A stretch of DNA of 38,806 nt from an uncultured Candidatus Saccharibacteria bacterium (GCA_947367795.1 CANBER010000007.1:1-38806), one strand, 5' to 3'; shown: positions 14,353 through 23,429, numbered from the stretch's first letter. Notes: a model not told the origin generated them from the sequence alone. Numbers and translations: made by a program.

Positions 14353-15354
14353 CTATTCTTCATCACCGAGGTTGAAATACGCCTCGACCACCTGTTTCCA
14401 GAGACTACATCCAGTCTCAAATCCCGGCGTGCCTAAAATTTTATTGATCAGATCTACTCCATCCAGCCCAGTCAATACGTATCCATCCGGATCGATATAA
14501 TTGGTATAAACCAAAGTCTTTACGGTCTCCCTCCAGTCCTTCGGCAGTTGCTCGGTATAAGAACGCAGCCTCGAATCATCCAAGCTGATCTGCAAGATCC
14601 CATTCCTCATGCTCAACAAACTTCCCGGCACTTCATTCACAGTTTTGCCTGCGATCAAATCATCCGGAAAAGTTGCCGGCAGATAAACGTACCTCAAGAT
14701 CGGCAGCATCTCATATCGCATCATCCCATGCAGTTTCCGCCGTACCTCATACATGGCCTGTTCGTACTTTTCACAAGTGCGTTTAACTTCTTTGCGCCGC
14801 TGCCGATCCCCGTCGAAGAAAGACCTCCAGGGCTTCTGTGCCACCTGGTGCTTCATGAAGGCATAGTGTGTGTACGCTTCGTCATGTGCAGCGCTTAGTC
14901 TCTTATGCGCCTCCCTCAACACGTCCTGGTGTACCTCCCAGACGATCAGATGATGCACGGCTGCCATTAGGGTCAACAAATGCAATGAACGCTGGTTCAA
15001 TCCCTGAGTCACATGCGTGTAGAGTTGGCGTTCATCTTTATGTGACAGATCGAGCCAGGCATACTGCATTAAATCTAAAAGATGCGGCACAATAAACCCG
15101 CTCTCTTCCAGTACCTCATATCCCGGTTTCGGCTCCTCAAACGGCCAATAAAACTCCGCCGCCCGAGTGATTGCATGGATGGTTTTCAGATAGGTCTTGC
15201 GGAGTTTCATATAATCCTCCGGCGCATCGATCTGCCACCTCCCTCCTTCCATGTAGTCCAGTACATTCCATAGGCTGGGCGGATCGTTTTTTACGCCATA
15301 GCGCGTCCTGAGATTTATTCCCAGCTCTTCCATGATTTCAGTTACGCTTTTCAT
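14353..15354 (-). CDS. Unknown soluble protein, 333 aa
   Basis: I recognise no family. The protein is mostly helical and rich in Trp, Tyr, His and Arg, with no membrane segment; a basic KRTCEKYEQ-type helix lies near the middle. The ATG at 15354 was chosen because AAAAGGAGG lies just before it; the longer frame's ATG at 15453 overlaps the -10 box and cannot be in the message. A strong TTGACT-N17-TATAAT promoter (15480-15452) and the 14303 terminator make it monocistronic. The ~90-base leader has a GGGTA-GAAA-TACCC hairpin. It belongs to the window's set of independent accessory units. Confidence 0.75.
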   Translation of the reverse strand: MKSVTEIMEELGINLRTRYGVKNDPPSLWNVLDYMEGGRWQIDAPEDYMKLRKTYLKTIHAITRAAEFYWPFEEPKPGYEVLEESGFIVPHLLDLMQYAWLDLSHKDERQLYTHVTQGLNQRSLHLLTLMAAVHHLIVWEVHQDVLREAHKRLSAAHDEAYTHYAFMKHQVAQKPWRSFFDGDRQRRKEVKRTCEKYEQAMYEVRRKLHGMMRYEMLPILRYVYLPATFPDDLIAGKTVNEVPGSLLSMRNGILQISLDDSRLRSYTEQLPKDWRETVKTLVYTNYIDPDGYVLTGLDGVDLINKILGTPGFETGCSLWKQVVEAYFNLGDEE

Positions 15355-15451
15355 TCCGTTCCTCCTTTTTAAAGTACATAATTGCTCTATCTCCACTCTA
15401 TTTTGCGGCTTAGAGCATACCAAAACAAGGGTATTTCTACCCACTCTCTCC

Positions 15452-15480
15452 ATTATAGCACACTTAAGCTAAAAAGTCAA
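15452..15480 (-). promoter_or_regulatory. Consensus promoter of the 14353 gene
   Basis: Minus strand: TTGACT (15480-15475), 17-base spacer, TATAAT (15457-15452) with TG at the extended -10 position. Confidence 0.9.
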
Positions 15481-15563
15481 TAGCGGAATGTCAGATGACG
15501 TCAAAATGACACTTTTTCACAATCCTTGTTTCAAGTCAGACATCTTATGCTATAATTCAAATT

Positions 15564-16640
15564 ATGGGTAAAAATCAATCTCGATTTCACTTGTCATTTC
15601 GTACAGTGTTGAGCGTTTTGACGCTCGCGCTGATTATTTATGTAGTTTATCAAAATTTTGGCGACATTATGGAGGCGATTCAGCATCTTGGTGAGACTAA
15701 TATCTTCGTCCTGCTGCTTCTGATTCCGGAGCAGCTTTTTATGTATTATTGCTGCGGGCAAATGTTCTTCTCCTATATGCGCGCGAAAAAGGATGCTAAA
15801 AAGATTTCCGCCTGGACCCTCATGCGGGTCTCTCTGGAGCTAAATTTCGTCAATCACGCCGTGCCGGCCGGCGGGCTTGGCGGACTAGGTTACATCACTT
15901 GGCGACTCAAGCCCTTCGGCGCGACCGCCGGCCAGTCTAGCTTCATGTATGTCTTGCGCTACGTCATCACCATTTGTGCTAACCAGCTCCAGACGATCCT
16001 TGCTATCCTGGCACTTCTGATTATGGGCGGCGTTCCTGCTAGCGGCTCTTGGGTGATTTGGGTGACCGCCTTGCTCAGCGTTGGAATTATCGCTGCGATC
16101 GTTCTCATCGTGGTGGTCGCAAGTAGCGAAAAACGTATCACTTGGTTTGTCAAAACCGGCACCAGTTTCGTCAATTGGTTGGTGCGTCACCTCACCTTTG
16201 GTCGCAAGCCTGAGATTCTGCGTCGCGAAGTCGTAGACAAATATCTCTTTGATATCCACGGCGATCTGATGACTGCCCGCCGTCACAAACGCATGCTCCT
16301 TGCCCCCATTGCGTGGGGAATCCTCTATAGTTTTCTCGAAATTGCTACCTATTGGATTGTCGCCGCCAGCCTCGGTTCGCCGGAAATCCTGCCTCAAATC
16401 ATGATTGGCGAAGCTATCGGATCAGTTATGGGCGCGATCGTGCCGTATGGTCTCTATGAGCTGGGTATGGCGGGCATTATGGTCAGCCTCGGTGTCTCCG
16501 TCTCGCTAGCGGGCACCGTAGTCTTGATGACCCGTGTGATTGTCCTGGCTAGCACCATCATTAGCGGCTATGGTTTTTACCAACATTCAATCTCCAAAAT
16601 TGGTCGCAAAGAAAAGTCTGCCCTCGAAAATGACCATTGA
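15564..16640 (+). CDS. LPG-synthase TM-region (UPF0104) membrane protein
   Basis: The 358-residue protein has eight or so hydrophobic segments and the hallmark NHAVPAGGLGGLGYITWRLK region of the lysylphosphatidylglycerol-synthase/flippase membrane domain. The aminoacyl-transferase domain of MprF is absent, so it is the stand-alone transmembrane form, usually thought of as a lipid flippase. A TATAAT box (15551-15556) lies seven bases before the ATG, a leaderless arrangement. xseA overlaps its end by 11 bases, so the three genes to xseB are one operon. Confidence 0.9.
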   Translation: MGKNQSRFHLSFRTVLSVLTLALIIYVVYQNFGDIMEAIQHLGETNIFVLLLLIPEQLFMYYCCGQMFFSYMRAKKDAKKISAWTLMRVSLELNFVNHAVPAGGLGGLGYITWRLKPFGATAGQSSFMYVLRYVITICANQLQTILAILALLIMGGVPASGSWVIWVTALLSVGIIAAIVLIVVVASSEKRITWFVKTGTSFVNWLVRHLTFGRKPEILRREVVDKYLFDIHGDLMTARRHKRMLLAPIAWGILYSFLEIATYWIVAASLGSPEILPQIMIGEAIGSVMGAIVPYGLYELGMAGIMVSLGVSVSLAGTVVLMTRVIVLASTIISGYGFYQHSISKIGRKEKSALENDH

Positions 16641-17727
16641 GCCCAAATTCACCGTTTCTGAGTTCATCGAGGTCTGTAATCAAACCTTAGAATACGGTTT
16701 CACCGGCGTCATCGTTGAGGGGGAAGTGGCAAGTTTCAAAGTCAATCAAGGCAAATGGGTCTTCTTCGATCTCAAAGAAGGTGAATCTAGCATCAGTTGC
16801 TTCATGCCGCTTTTTCAGCTCAGCGTCGCTTTGAGCGACGGCATGCGGGTTCAGGTTCGTGCCACTCCGCGCCTCACCCGGTGGGGCAAATTCTCACTTA
16901 CTGTACAAAAAATCCGTCCCGTGGGTGAGGGCAGCATCAAGAAGAACTTCGAGCTCTTAAAACGCAAACTAGCTGCCGAAGGCTTGTTCGACCCGGCCAA
17001 AAAACGCGCCCTTCCGACCTCTTTGACCTCTATTGGTATCATTTCTTCCACCAATGCAGCTGGCTATCTTGACTTTCTCAAAATTCTCAACAACCGCTGG
17101 GGAGGTCTCAAACTTTTCACGATTAATACTCAGGTCCAGGGCCTCTCGGCGCCTGATCAGATCATCCGGGCTCTCGAATACTTCAATCAACGTGGCGGGG
17201 TCGAAGTCATCGCAATTCTGCGTGGCGGCGGTAGCGCGGACGATTTATCAGCTTTCAATGATGAAGCTTTGGTCCGCGCTATCGCCGCCAGCCGGCTTCC
17301 AGTGATTACTGGTATCGGTCACGAAATCGACGAAAGTCTCGCCGACCTCGCCGCCGATGTGCGCGCTTCCACACCCTCCAATGCCGCCGAATGGCTAGTT
17401 CGCGACCGCCATGCCGTCCTCGAGCAGACTAGGCTACAGCTTCAGCGCGCCAAACAGCGCCTCACTGCTGCCCTTGACGACGCTATTCTTGCGACTCGTC
17501 GCCAAATGTCCGACATTGCGTCAGAAATTCTCCATCACATTGAGCTCAACTTACAGCATATTCAAGCTTCCGAGAAACTTCTGACCTCGCTCAGTCCCGA
17601 AGCTACCCTCCGCCGTGGCTATGCTATCATCAGCGGCAAACTTTCGCCTGGCGAAACCCTCAATATTATCACTCAAGATCAAACTTTAACTGCAAAGGTT
17701 ACTCATGTCAAACCCCGAAAATCCTAA
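16630..17727 (+). CDS. xseA: Exodeoxyribonuclease VII large subunit
   Basis: Exonuclease VII degrades single-stranded DNA from both ends; the large subunit is catalytic. The 365-residue protein starts at the ATG overlapping the previous gene's last codons (MTIEPKFTVSEF); upstream in-frame ATGs fall deep inside that gene and are unlikely. An N-terminal OB fold (VEGEVASFKVNQGKWVFFDL) is followed by the nuclease core with ISSTNAAGYLDFL, ILRGGGSADDLSAFNDE and VITGIGHEIDESLADLAAD, then a long coiled coil. It is shorter than the E. coli enzyme in the C-terminal coiled region. xseB overlaps its end by 23 bases. Confidence 0.95.
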   Translation: MTIEPKFTVSEFIEVCNQTLEYGFTGVIVEGEVASFKVNQGKWVFFDLKEGESSISCFMPLFQLSVALSDGMRVQVRATPRLTRWGKFSLTVQKIRPVGEGSIKKNFELLKRKLAAEGLFDPAKKRALPTSLTSIGIISSTNAAGYLDFLKILNNRWGGLKLFTINTQVQGLSAPDQIIRALEYFNQRGGVEVIAILRGGGSADDLSAFNDEALVRAIAASRLPVITGIGHEIDESLADLAADVRASTPSNAAEWLVRDRHAVLEQTRLQLQRAKQRLTAALDDAILATRRQMSDIASEILHHIELNLQHIQASEKLLTSLSPEATLRRGYAIISGKLSPGETLNIITQDQTLTAKVTHVKPRKS

Positions 17728-17914
17728 ACCCACTCTCGAAACCAAACTTGCTCAGCTGGATGCTGCCACGGAATGGTTCTATAGCGACAACTTTACGCTA
17801 GATCAAGCCATCACTAAATATAAATCCGCCATCGAGCTTTCTCGCGAGATCGAAAACGACCTCAAAACCCTCAAAAACGAAGTGGAAGTCCTGGCCGATT
17901 TTACCAAAGAGTAG
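17705..17914 (+). CDS. xseB: Exodeoxyribonuclease VII small subunit
   Basis: The 69-residue protein matches the small subunit in length and pattern: FEE-like LAQLDAATEWFYSDNFTLD, then ALxxYKxAxEL as AITKYKSAIELSREIENDL, ending in an acidic tail. Several small subunits bind the coiled coil of one XseA. The 23-base overlap with xseA indicates translational coupling, which suits the fixed stoichiometry. Confidence 0.93.
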   Translation: MSNPENPKPTLETKLAQLDAATEWFYSDNFTLDQAITKYKSAIELSREIENDLKTLKNEVEVLADFTKE

Positions 17915-17970
17915 AGGAAGTCTGTTAATTTTGATTTGCATTTCGCAAAATCATGCGCTATAATAAACAT

Positions 17971-18921
17971 ATGCAGAATCAGCCACCCACCACAGGTGCT
18001 CCTAGCACACCGACTCCCGCCGTTGGCCCTGACCCAACGAATCCAGTTATGCCTAACGTAGCTGTCCCTGGGGCAACTGCGCCCAGTACTTCTATTACTC
18101 CATCTGCTAGCACCGCATCATCGCCGGCTTCGACTCCTAACCTTACTAGTACCCCCTCCGGCAGCGTCGTGGCTCCCGCCGCCGCGCAACCTTTTGGTCC
18201 AGCCGCTCCCGGCAGCGCAGCTAGCCCTACTCCGCTTACTCCCCTTGCCTCGACCCCTAAGTCTTCGCCTATCCCCCCTCCCCGCAAATCCTATCGCGGT
18301 CTAATTGAGATGATCATCTTGGTCGTCACGAGCCTCCTAGCTGTGACTTTTATTGGTCTATTCATCTGGAAATACATTGAATGGGACACCGTCAAGACCG
18401 ACATCGATGGTCAAATTGACGCCGCCGTAGCCGTGGCCGTTTCTGAAAACACCACCCAGCTCGAAAAGGACTTCCTCGAGCGCGAGAAATATCCGTACAA
18501 GAGCTTCATGGGTCCAGCTGACTACGGTAGCCTTGGCTTTGAATATCCGAAGACCTGGAATGTTTATATTGCCAAAGACGCCTCAAACGGTGGTGATTTT
18601 GAAGCTTATCTCAATCCTGGCGAAGTTCAGCCCGTCAGTGCTCGCACCATTAACGCCTTGCGTGTCACAATCCAAGACAAAGCCTTTGACAGTGTCGTGC
18701 GTAACTACGATTCCTACGTTCGTAATGGTCGCCTCAACGTCGTCACCCGCAACATTGGTAACGCCGTGGCCAACGTCTATACCGGCGAGCTCCCTAACGA
18801 CATTCATGGTATTCTCGCCATCTTTAAGCTACGCGATAAGACTGTCTTGATTCAGACTGACGCCGAGCTCTTCGCTGACGAATATTATAAACTTCTCGAT
18901 ACCGTGACTTTTGTCGAGTAG
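17971..18921 (+). CDS. Membrane-anchored protein with a Pro/Thr/Ser-rich N-terminus
   Basis: About 100 residues of low-complexity Pro, Thr, Ser, Ala are followed by one membrane segment (about 107-130), a short coiled stretch and a globular C-terminal domain of about 140 residues starting around YGSLGFEYPKTWNVY, a beta pattern reminiscent of PsbP/Mog1-like folds. The start is ATG 17971, six bases after TATAAT (17959-17964); the in-frame ATG at 17953 lies upstream of that -10 and cannot be transcribed. This is again a leaderless layout. The N-terminus is probably cytoplasmic. Function unknown. Confidence 0.8.
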   Translation: MQNQPPTTGAPSTPTPAVGPDPTNPVMPNVAVPGATAPSTSITPSASTASSPASTPNLTSTPSGSVVAPAAAQPFGPAAPGSAASPTPLTPLASTPKSSPIPPPRKSYRGLIEMIILVVTSLLAVTFIGLFIWKYIEWDTVKTDIDGQIDAAVAVAVSENTTQLEKDFLEREKYPYKSFMGPADYGSLGFEYPKTWNVYIAKDASNGGDFEAYLNPGEVQPVSARTINALRVTIQDKAFDSVVRNYDSYVRNGRLNVVTRNIGNAVANVYTGELPNDIHGILAIFKLRDKTVLIQTDAELFADEYYKLLDTVTFVE

Positions 18922-18974
18922 TCCTGTCCCAGTTTTCCTCTTTCACTAGCATTCTGTGCTAAAATAGATCTAAG

Positions 18975-19682
18975 ATGACAAGCGAGGTAATGACTGACGG
19001 TATTTTAGTGGCGGCGCACGAGCTTAAGGCTCCTCTCTGTCTCCTGCGTCAGCTTGCTCTGAGTCTCCCCGAGGCGGAACGTTTCGGATCACGTGCACAT
19101 CTAGAATCCCAGATCGTCGAAGTTTCCGAACGCGCTTTGCGCCAAGTGGAAGATTTGACCAAAATTTCGCGTCTCGCGGATAGTCATTTCACCATGGAGC
19201 CAGTGGGAGTGCGTGGCGTTTGTGAATCGGTTGTGCGTGAGCTCACCCCGCTCTTCACTCAGGCTGATCGCCGTCTCTCGCAGCACTACGCCAATCGCTC
19301 ACGTCTAGCCATCGCTAATCGTGACCTGCTCTATAGCATTATTTATAATTTCTGTGCCAACGCCCTGCATTACGCTGGCGATAATACCCCTAGCGAGCTG
19401 CGAGTACTGGACCGCCAGAATTATATCCAGATTCGAGTACGCGATTTCGGCCCCGCCCTGCCCACTAAGATATGGCGCGAATTTCAACACGGCGGTCTAT
19501 CTCAGCCCACCAGTATCGCGATGCGCCCCGGCAGTTCTGGTCTCGGGCTCTACATTGTAACCCAATTTGCCCACCATATGCGCGCTGAGCTTGGCGCCAT
19601 CCGTCATCGTGACGGCACTAGTTTCTTCGTCAATCTCCCAGTTTCACATCAAGCAAGTTTATTTAGCAGAAAGGAATTATGA
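18975..19682 (+). CDS. Sensor-less histidine kinase
   Basis: The 235-residue protein starts almost directly with the HisKA H-box (AHELKAPL, phosphoacceptor His15) and continues with an HATPase domain: N-box IIYNFCANALHYAG, G1 VRDFGPALP, G2 GSSGLGLYIV. There is no sensor, PAS, HAMP or membrane segment, so the signal must come from a partner or the cytoplasm. The D-x-G of the G1 box is present. TAAAAT lies nine bases before the ATG. The response regulator follows with a four-base overlap (ATGA), so it is the cognate partner. Confidence 0.88.
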   Translation: MTSEVMTDGILVAAHELKAPLCLLRQLALSLPEAERFGSRAHLESQIVEVSERALRQVEDLTKISRLADSHFTMEPVGVRGVCESVVRELTPLFTQADRRLSQHYANRSRLAIANRDLLYSIIYNFCANALHYAGDNTPSELRVLDRQNYIQIRVRDFGPALPTKIWREFQHGGLSQPTSIAMRPGSSGLGLYIVTQFAHHMRAELGAIRHRDGTSFFVNLPVSHQASLFSRKEL

Positions 19683-20173
19683 GCTTAGTATATATTATTG
19701 AAGACGATATGACGATGGCAGAGTGCATTGCTCTGTCCGTACGTGCGGCGTCCAATTCGCCCGCCGCTCAGGTCTTTCACAACGCCATTGAAGCTATGCA
19801 GGGAATTAGCCAGCAGCTCCCAGATGTGATTTTGCTTGACGTTTTGCTTGACGGTCCGGACGGTTTTACTTTTTTGAATGAATTAATCTCTTATCAAGAT
19901 ACTGCGCGCATCCCTGTTGTCTTGATTTCATCGTTAGACTTTAGTAATCGTAACCTCTCGCACTACGGCGTCGTCCAGGTGCTGCAAAAATCCACCATGA
20001 CCCCCGAAGATATCCAGCTCGCCGTGATCAATGCTCTCGCCTCAGACCCCCAAACCCCGTCCGCTCCCTCTCCTGTTTTCGACGCTAGTCCGCCGTCCAA
20101 TATTGCCGCTTTGAACCAAAAACTTGCAGCCGCCTCAGAAACCCCCACACCGGATGAACCTGCCGATGCCTAG
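19679..20173 (+). CDS. Receiver-only response regulator
   Basis: The CheY-like receiver domain is complete: acidic pocket EDD (8-10), phosphoacceptor Asp54 in LLDVLLDGPDG, Ser84 in LISS and Lys104 in LQKS. No DNA-binding or enzymatic output domain follows; instead about 45 residues of Pro/Ser/Ala-rich tail. It could act by protein contact or as a phosphate sink. AAAGGAATT serves as ribosome site at the end of the kinase gene. recO begins within its last codons, an unusual neighbour for a signalling gene. Confidence 0.87.
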   Translation: MSLVYIIEDDMTMAECIALSVRAASNSPAAQVFHNAIEAMQGISQQLPDVILLDVLLDGPDGFTFLNELISYQDTARIPVVLISSLDFSNRNLSHYGVVQVLQKSTMTPEDIQLAVINALASDPQTPSAPSPVFDASPPSNIAALNQKLAAASETPTPDEPADA

Positions 20174-20834
20174 CGATCTACGTACGCGCGCCGTCGTCTT
20201 ACGTCGGACCAACTACGGCGAATCCGACCGGATTCTCAATTTTCTCACGCCCACCGGCAAGGTCTCTGTCCTTGCGCGCGGCGTGCGCAAGGAAAAATCC
20301 CGTCTCGCCGGAGGCATCGAACTTTTCACGGTTTCTGACGTAGTAATTCATCAAGGCCGCGGCTCTCTCGGCACGCTCACTAGTGCCAAAATGTTGAATT
20401 TTTATCATAATATCATCGCTGATGTTTCGTGCCTCGAGCTCGCAGCCACCTTTTTGAAAAAAATCGATCGCGCCGCTGAGCAAATCACTAGCCCCGAGCA
20501 CTTCTCGTTGCTCTCCCAAAGTCTCGATGGGCTCAATCGCGGCCTCGACGCCGAATTAGTCCATACCTGGTTTTTATTAAATTTACGCCGCATTGGCGGG
20601 GAGGAGCTTAATCTCATATATGATATAAATGGCGCCAAACTTGTCCCCGAAGAGCGCTATATCTGGGATAATTCCGAGCAAGGCTTCAAAACTTATTCAT
20701 CTGGTGATATATCCTCTCGCGAGATTAAATTCCTGCGTTTTCTTCTCTCCAATTCGCTACTGCTCGCTACTAAAGTGGAGAATTATCAGCATTTCCTGCC
20801 TCAAATTACTTCAATTGCTGCCCAACTCAGCTAA
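20166..20834 (+). CDS. recO: DNA repair protein RecO
   Basis: RecO binds single-stranded DNA, displaces SSB and with RecR loads RecA in gap repair. The 222-residue protein has the N-terminal OB-fold pattern TRAVVLRRTNYGESDRIL, then GKVSVLARGVRKEKSRLAGG and a helical C-terminal domain. The zinc cysteines found in many RecO proteins are missing. ATG 20166 overlaps the response regulator stop by eight bases; ATG 20154 is an equally open alternative adding four residues. It is the last gene of the kinase-regulator-recO operon. Confidence 0.9.
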   Translation: MPSDLRTRAVVLRRTNYGESDRILNFLTPTGKVSVLARGVRKEKSRLAGGIELFTVSDVVIHQGRGSLGTLTSAKMLNFYHNIIADVSCLELAATFLKKIDRAAEQITSPEHFSLLSQSLDGLNRGLDAELVHTWFLLNLRRIGGEELNLIYDINGAKLVPEERYIWDNSEQGFKTYSSGDISSREIKFLRFLLSNSLLLATKVENYQHFLPQITSIAAQLS

Positions 20835-20879
20835 AATGGTCAGCCCTTGACAAAGCTAGGAGTATCAGAAACCAAACCA

Positions 20880-20908
20880 TTGACAAAATTACCAGTCTGT
20901 GATACAAT
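20880..20908 (+). promoter_or_regulatory. Consensus promoter of the 20975 gene
   Basis: TTGACA (20880-20885), 17-base spacer, TACAAT (20903-20908). A second TTGACA lies at about 20847 without a matching -10. Confidence 0.85.
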
Positions 20909-20974
20909 GATAATAAGGGTAGCGTATGCACCCCACCCATCATTTTGATGGAGTACATTAAGGAGGTACAGCGT

Positions 20975-21367
20975 ATGTTGTACAAGAAGAATTTGAAACT
21001 CAGTGTCACCGAAGGTCCATCTAAAATGGACCTGATCACAGCCTTAGCGTATGCGTTCCATGAACGCAGCCCGTTTTATCCCAGTTTCAAGGTCTCGCTG
21101 GCGAACGCTCGGGATGCAAAACAGCAGGAATTGTATGCGTTCTTATCCCACGATCGAAAAGACTCTTGGTTGACCCTTAGGATTCAGGGTCTTGAGCACG
21201 AAGATGGAAGCGGAGATAGCTTCATAATTCAGGGAATTATCATGGAGCAGTCTGCTCATCGCAGGCGATGTTATACTACGCACAAGGTGAACGGATACTA
21301 CTCCACTAAGACCCGCAAGGGGCACTTTGATGTTGAGATTTTTCTCGCTGACGGCTGTCCTTCGTAA
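20975..21367 (+). CDS. Unknown small protein, 130 aa
   Basis: I recognise no family. The protein is soluble, with an even mix of strands and helices and a Lys/Arg-rich C-terminal half (AHRRRCYTTHKVNGYYSTKT) that could bind nucleic acid. ATG 20975 was chosen because AAGGAGG lies eight bases before it; the frame also runs back to TTG 20945/ATG 20948, where CCATCA/TGATGG forms a small hairpin in the leader. Own promoter and terminator; one of the independent accessory units. Confidence 0.7.
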   Translation: MLYKKNLKLSVTEGPSKMDLITALAYAFHERSPFYPSFKVSLANARDAKQQELYAFLSHDRKDSWLTLRIQGLEHEDGSGDSFIIQGIIMEQSAHRRRCYTTHKVNGYYSTKTRKGHFDVEIFLADGCPS

Positions 21368-21377
21368 ACAAACTCTG

Positions 21378-21404
21378 GCCCCGGATTATCCCGGGGCATT
21401 TTAT
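21378..21404 (+). terminator. Terminator after the 20975 gene
   Basis: GCCCCGG-ATTATC-CCGGGGC followed by ATTTTATC; a strong stem with a weak T tract. It precedes the rarA promoter by only some 15 bases. Confidence 0.75.
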
Positions 21405-21429
21405 CTTCTCTTTATGGTATAATATAATT

Positions 21430-22641
21430 ATGAACCGTATCCCCCTTGCGGAGCGTATGCGCCCGCAAACCTTGGATGAGGTGATTGGGCAGAGCGCGAT
21501 CATCGGTGATGGTAAAATTCTCACGGAGATCGTGAAGAAAGCTGAGCCAGTCAACCTGATTTTTTGGGGCCCTCCCGGGACCGGTAAGACCACTCTCGCC
21601 CGCATCCTCGCTCACGAATACAATGCCGACTTTGTCGAGCTTTCTGCCGTCACCGCCAAAAAAGCCGACATTGAAGCCGTCGTCGAGCGTGCCAAAACCA
21701 ACTGGAATCTCAAAATCCGCACTGTACTATTCGTGGACGAGATTCACCGCTTCAATAAGGCCCAGCAGGATGCCTTCCTGCCTCACGTGGAGTCGGGATT
21801 GATTATTTTGATCGGTGCCACCACCGAGAACCCCAGTTTCGAAGTCATCTCGCCGCTACTTTCGCGCTCGCGCGTGGTGGTGGTGTCAGCTCTCAGCAAG
21901 GAAGATATTATTGAAGTCTTGAAACGCGCCATCAAGGCTGAAGGCGCTGAAAAACGCATTACCGATGAGGCTATTGAGTATATCGCTGAGCTCTCTGCTG
22001 GCGATGCCCGCTCCGCCCTGGGCGACCTTGAGCTCTCTCTCAGTCTGGCCGACCAAGTCGATAAAACCGTCGTCGAAACTGCCGTTGGTAAAAAAATGCC
22101 CCTGTACGACAAGTCCGGCGACTATCATTATGATAATATTTCCGCCTTCATCAAATCCATGCGCGGCTCAGACGTTGACGCCACGCTCTATTATCTCGCC
22201 CGCATGGTCAAGAGTGGGGAAGATCCCAAGTTTATCGCTCGCCGCATGGTAGTTTTTGCCTCCGAAGATATCGGTCTAGTCGGCAATGGCGCCCTCAACC
22301 TCGCTGTGAGCTGTTTTGAAGCGATCGAGCGTGTCGGTATGCCGGAAGGTGGGATCATTTTGAGCCACGTTGCCGTGGTTCTGGCCAAGGCCAAGAAAAA
22401 CCGCGACACCTACAACGGCTGGGCGCGCGCTCAGGCCGTTGCTGACAAGAGTATGGGCTGCCCAGTTCCAATCCACCTGCGCAACGCTCCGACCAAGCTC
22501 ATGAAAGATCTCGGCTTCGGTAAAGGGCAAAAATGGGAAGCCGGTTTTCACCTTGACCAGAGCTATCTCCCCGAAGCCGTCCAGCACGAAAAGATCTTCC
22601 TCGACCCCACTCAGAAACCCCATGATCACAATGCGAAATGA
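21430..22641 (+). CDS. rarA: Replication-associated recombination protein A (AAA+ ATPase)
   Basis: RarA (MgsA) is a DnaX-like clamp-loader-type ATPase acting at stalled forks. The 403-residue protein has Walker A GPPGTGKTTL, Walker B with the family-specific FVDEIHRFNKAQQDAFLP, sensor GATTENPSFEV, and the C-terminal MgsA domain with SMRGSDVDATLYYLARM and ASEDIGLVGN. Length is typical for a slightly short member. TATAAT (21418-21423) ends six bases before the ATG with no Shine-Dalgarno: leaderless. Confidence 0.97.
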   Translation: MNRIPLAERMRPQTLDEVIGQSAIIGDGKILTEIVKKAEPVNLIFWGPPGTGKTTLARILAHEYNADFVELSAVTAKKADIEAVVERAKTNWNLKIRTVLFVDEIHRFNKAQQDAFLPHVESGLIILIGATTENPSFEVISPLLSRSRVVVVSALSKEDIIEVLKRAIKAEGAEKRITDEAIEYIAELSAGDARSALGDLELSLSLADQVDKTVVETAVGKKMPLYDKSGDYHYDNISAFIKSMRGSDVDATLYYLARMVKSGEDPKFIARRMVVFASEDIGLVGNGALNLAVSCFEAIERVGMPEGGIILSHVAVVLAKAKKNRDTYNGWARAQAVADKSMGCPVPIHLRNAPTKLMKDLGFGKGQKWEAGFHLDQSYLPEAVQHEKIFLDPTQKPHDHNAK

Positions 22642-22671
22642 TCACGCCTCCGGACTCTGGCCTAAGTTATG

Positions 22672-22699
22672 CAAAAAGCTCCAGCCGTAGCCGGAGCTT
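22672..22699 (-). terminator. Terminator after the 22713 gene
   Basis: On the minus strand AAGCTCC-GGCTACGGCT-GGAGCTT followed by TTT-G; the stem could also end rarA transcripts from the other side. Confidence 0.85.
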
Positions 22700-22712
22700 C
22701 TCAGTCTCAACT

Positions 22713-23234
22713 TCATTCCAGAACCGAGACTTCCGTTTTTTCTAAAGTGACCTGAAGATGCGGCGCCCGCAGCAATGCCCACTCGCCAAGATCCGCTACC
22801 AAGCGTGACAAGCCCGGATATTCCGGTGACCCGATCGCTGTATAATAATACCGCATCTCGCGCTTGGGGTTGAGGGTGTCCGTTACCACGACTTCATCGC
22901 TGCGCATCGTCAATCTCAGCCCGAGAAACTCCGCCATTCCACACAAGCGGTTGTACTGCGGCTGCCACTGAATTCTCAGCTGCTTACCCACATCGTGTAA
23001 TATCGGAATAAAATGCCGGGGATTCAGCTGCTCCAGCGAGACTCGCTGCTCTAAGCCTTCTCCCGGCATCAACCCCGGGTAGTATAAGATCAGCTCATTA
23101 TCCTCGACTTCGAAGTATGCTCCCAGCTTCAGAGCCTGCTTCTGCTGACTCAGCAGCATCTTTTTAGTGTGCTCCGGCAGTTCCTGGTATTTTGCCGTCT
23201 CCATGCCATTAATCCTGATTAAGGTTCTTGCCAT
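22713..23234 (-). CDS. Unknown soluble protein, 173 aa
   Basis: I recognise no family. The protein is an alpha/beta mix without cysteine clusters (a single Cys) or membrane segments. The ATG at 23234 (MARTLIRING) follows AAAAGGAGG by seven bases; the longer in-frame start at 23267 would place the Shine-Dalgarno inside the gene and is less likely. The leader contains a GTATTG/CAATAC hairpin. Strong promoter, own terminator, monocistronic. Confidence 0.72.
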   Translation of the reverse strand: MARTLIRINGMETAKYQELPEHTKKMLLSQQKQALKLGAYFEVEDNELILYYPGLMPGEGLEQRVSLEQLNPRHFIPILHDVGKQLRIQWQPQYNRLCGMAEFLGLRLTMRSDEVVVTDTLNPKREMRYYYTAIGSPEYPGLSRLVADLGEWALLRAPHLQVTLEKTEVSVLE

Positions 23235-23299
23235 CTCGTATCCTCCTTTTCTAGGCATCAAAATCACGTAGTATTGACAAAAGCAATACCTGTCCTTCT

Positions 23300-23328
23300 A
23301 TTATAGCACACATACTTATAAAAGTCAA
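23300..23328 (-). promoter_or_regulatory. Consensus promoter of the 22713 gene
   Basis: Minus strand: TTGACT (23328-23323), 17-base spacer, TATAAT (23305-23300) with TGTGC before it, as in the 14353 gene promoter. Confidence 0.9.
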
Positions 23329-23400
23329 TAGATAGCGCGATTTTTTGATAATATATAATACTATCTTTTACCCGAAAAGCTGATCCAATATGAAAAATGC

Positions 23401-23429
23401 TTGACTTCTAGGATCAAGTATGGTACAAT
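23401..23429 (+). promoter_or_regulatory. Consensus promoter of the 23477 gene
   Basis: TTGACT (23401-23406), 17-base spacer, TACAAT (23424-23429). The leader carries a TGGGTG-TCACCCA hairpin and a six-codon ORF. Confidence 0.85.
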
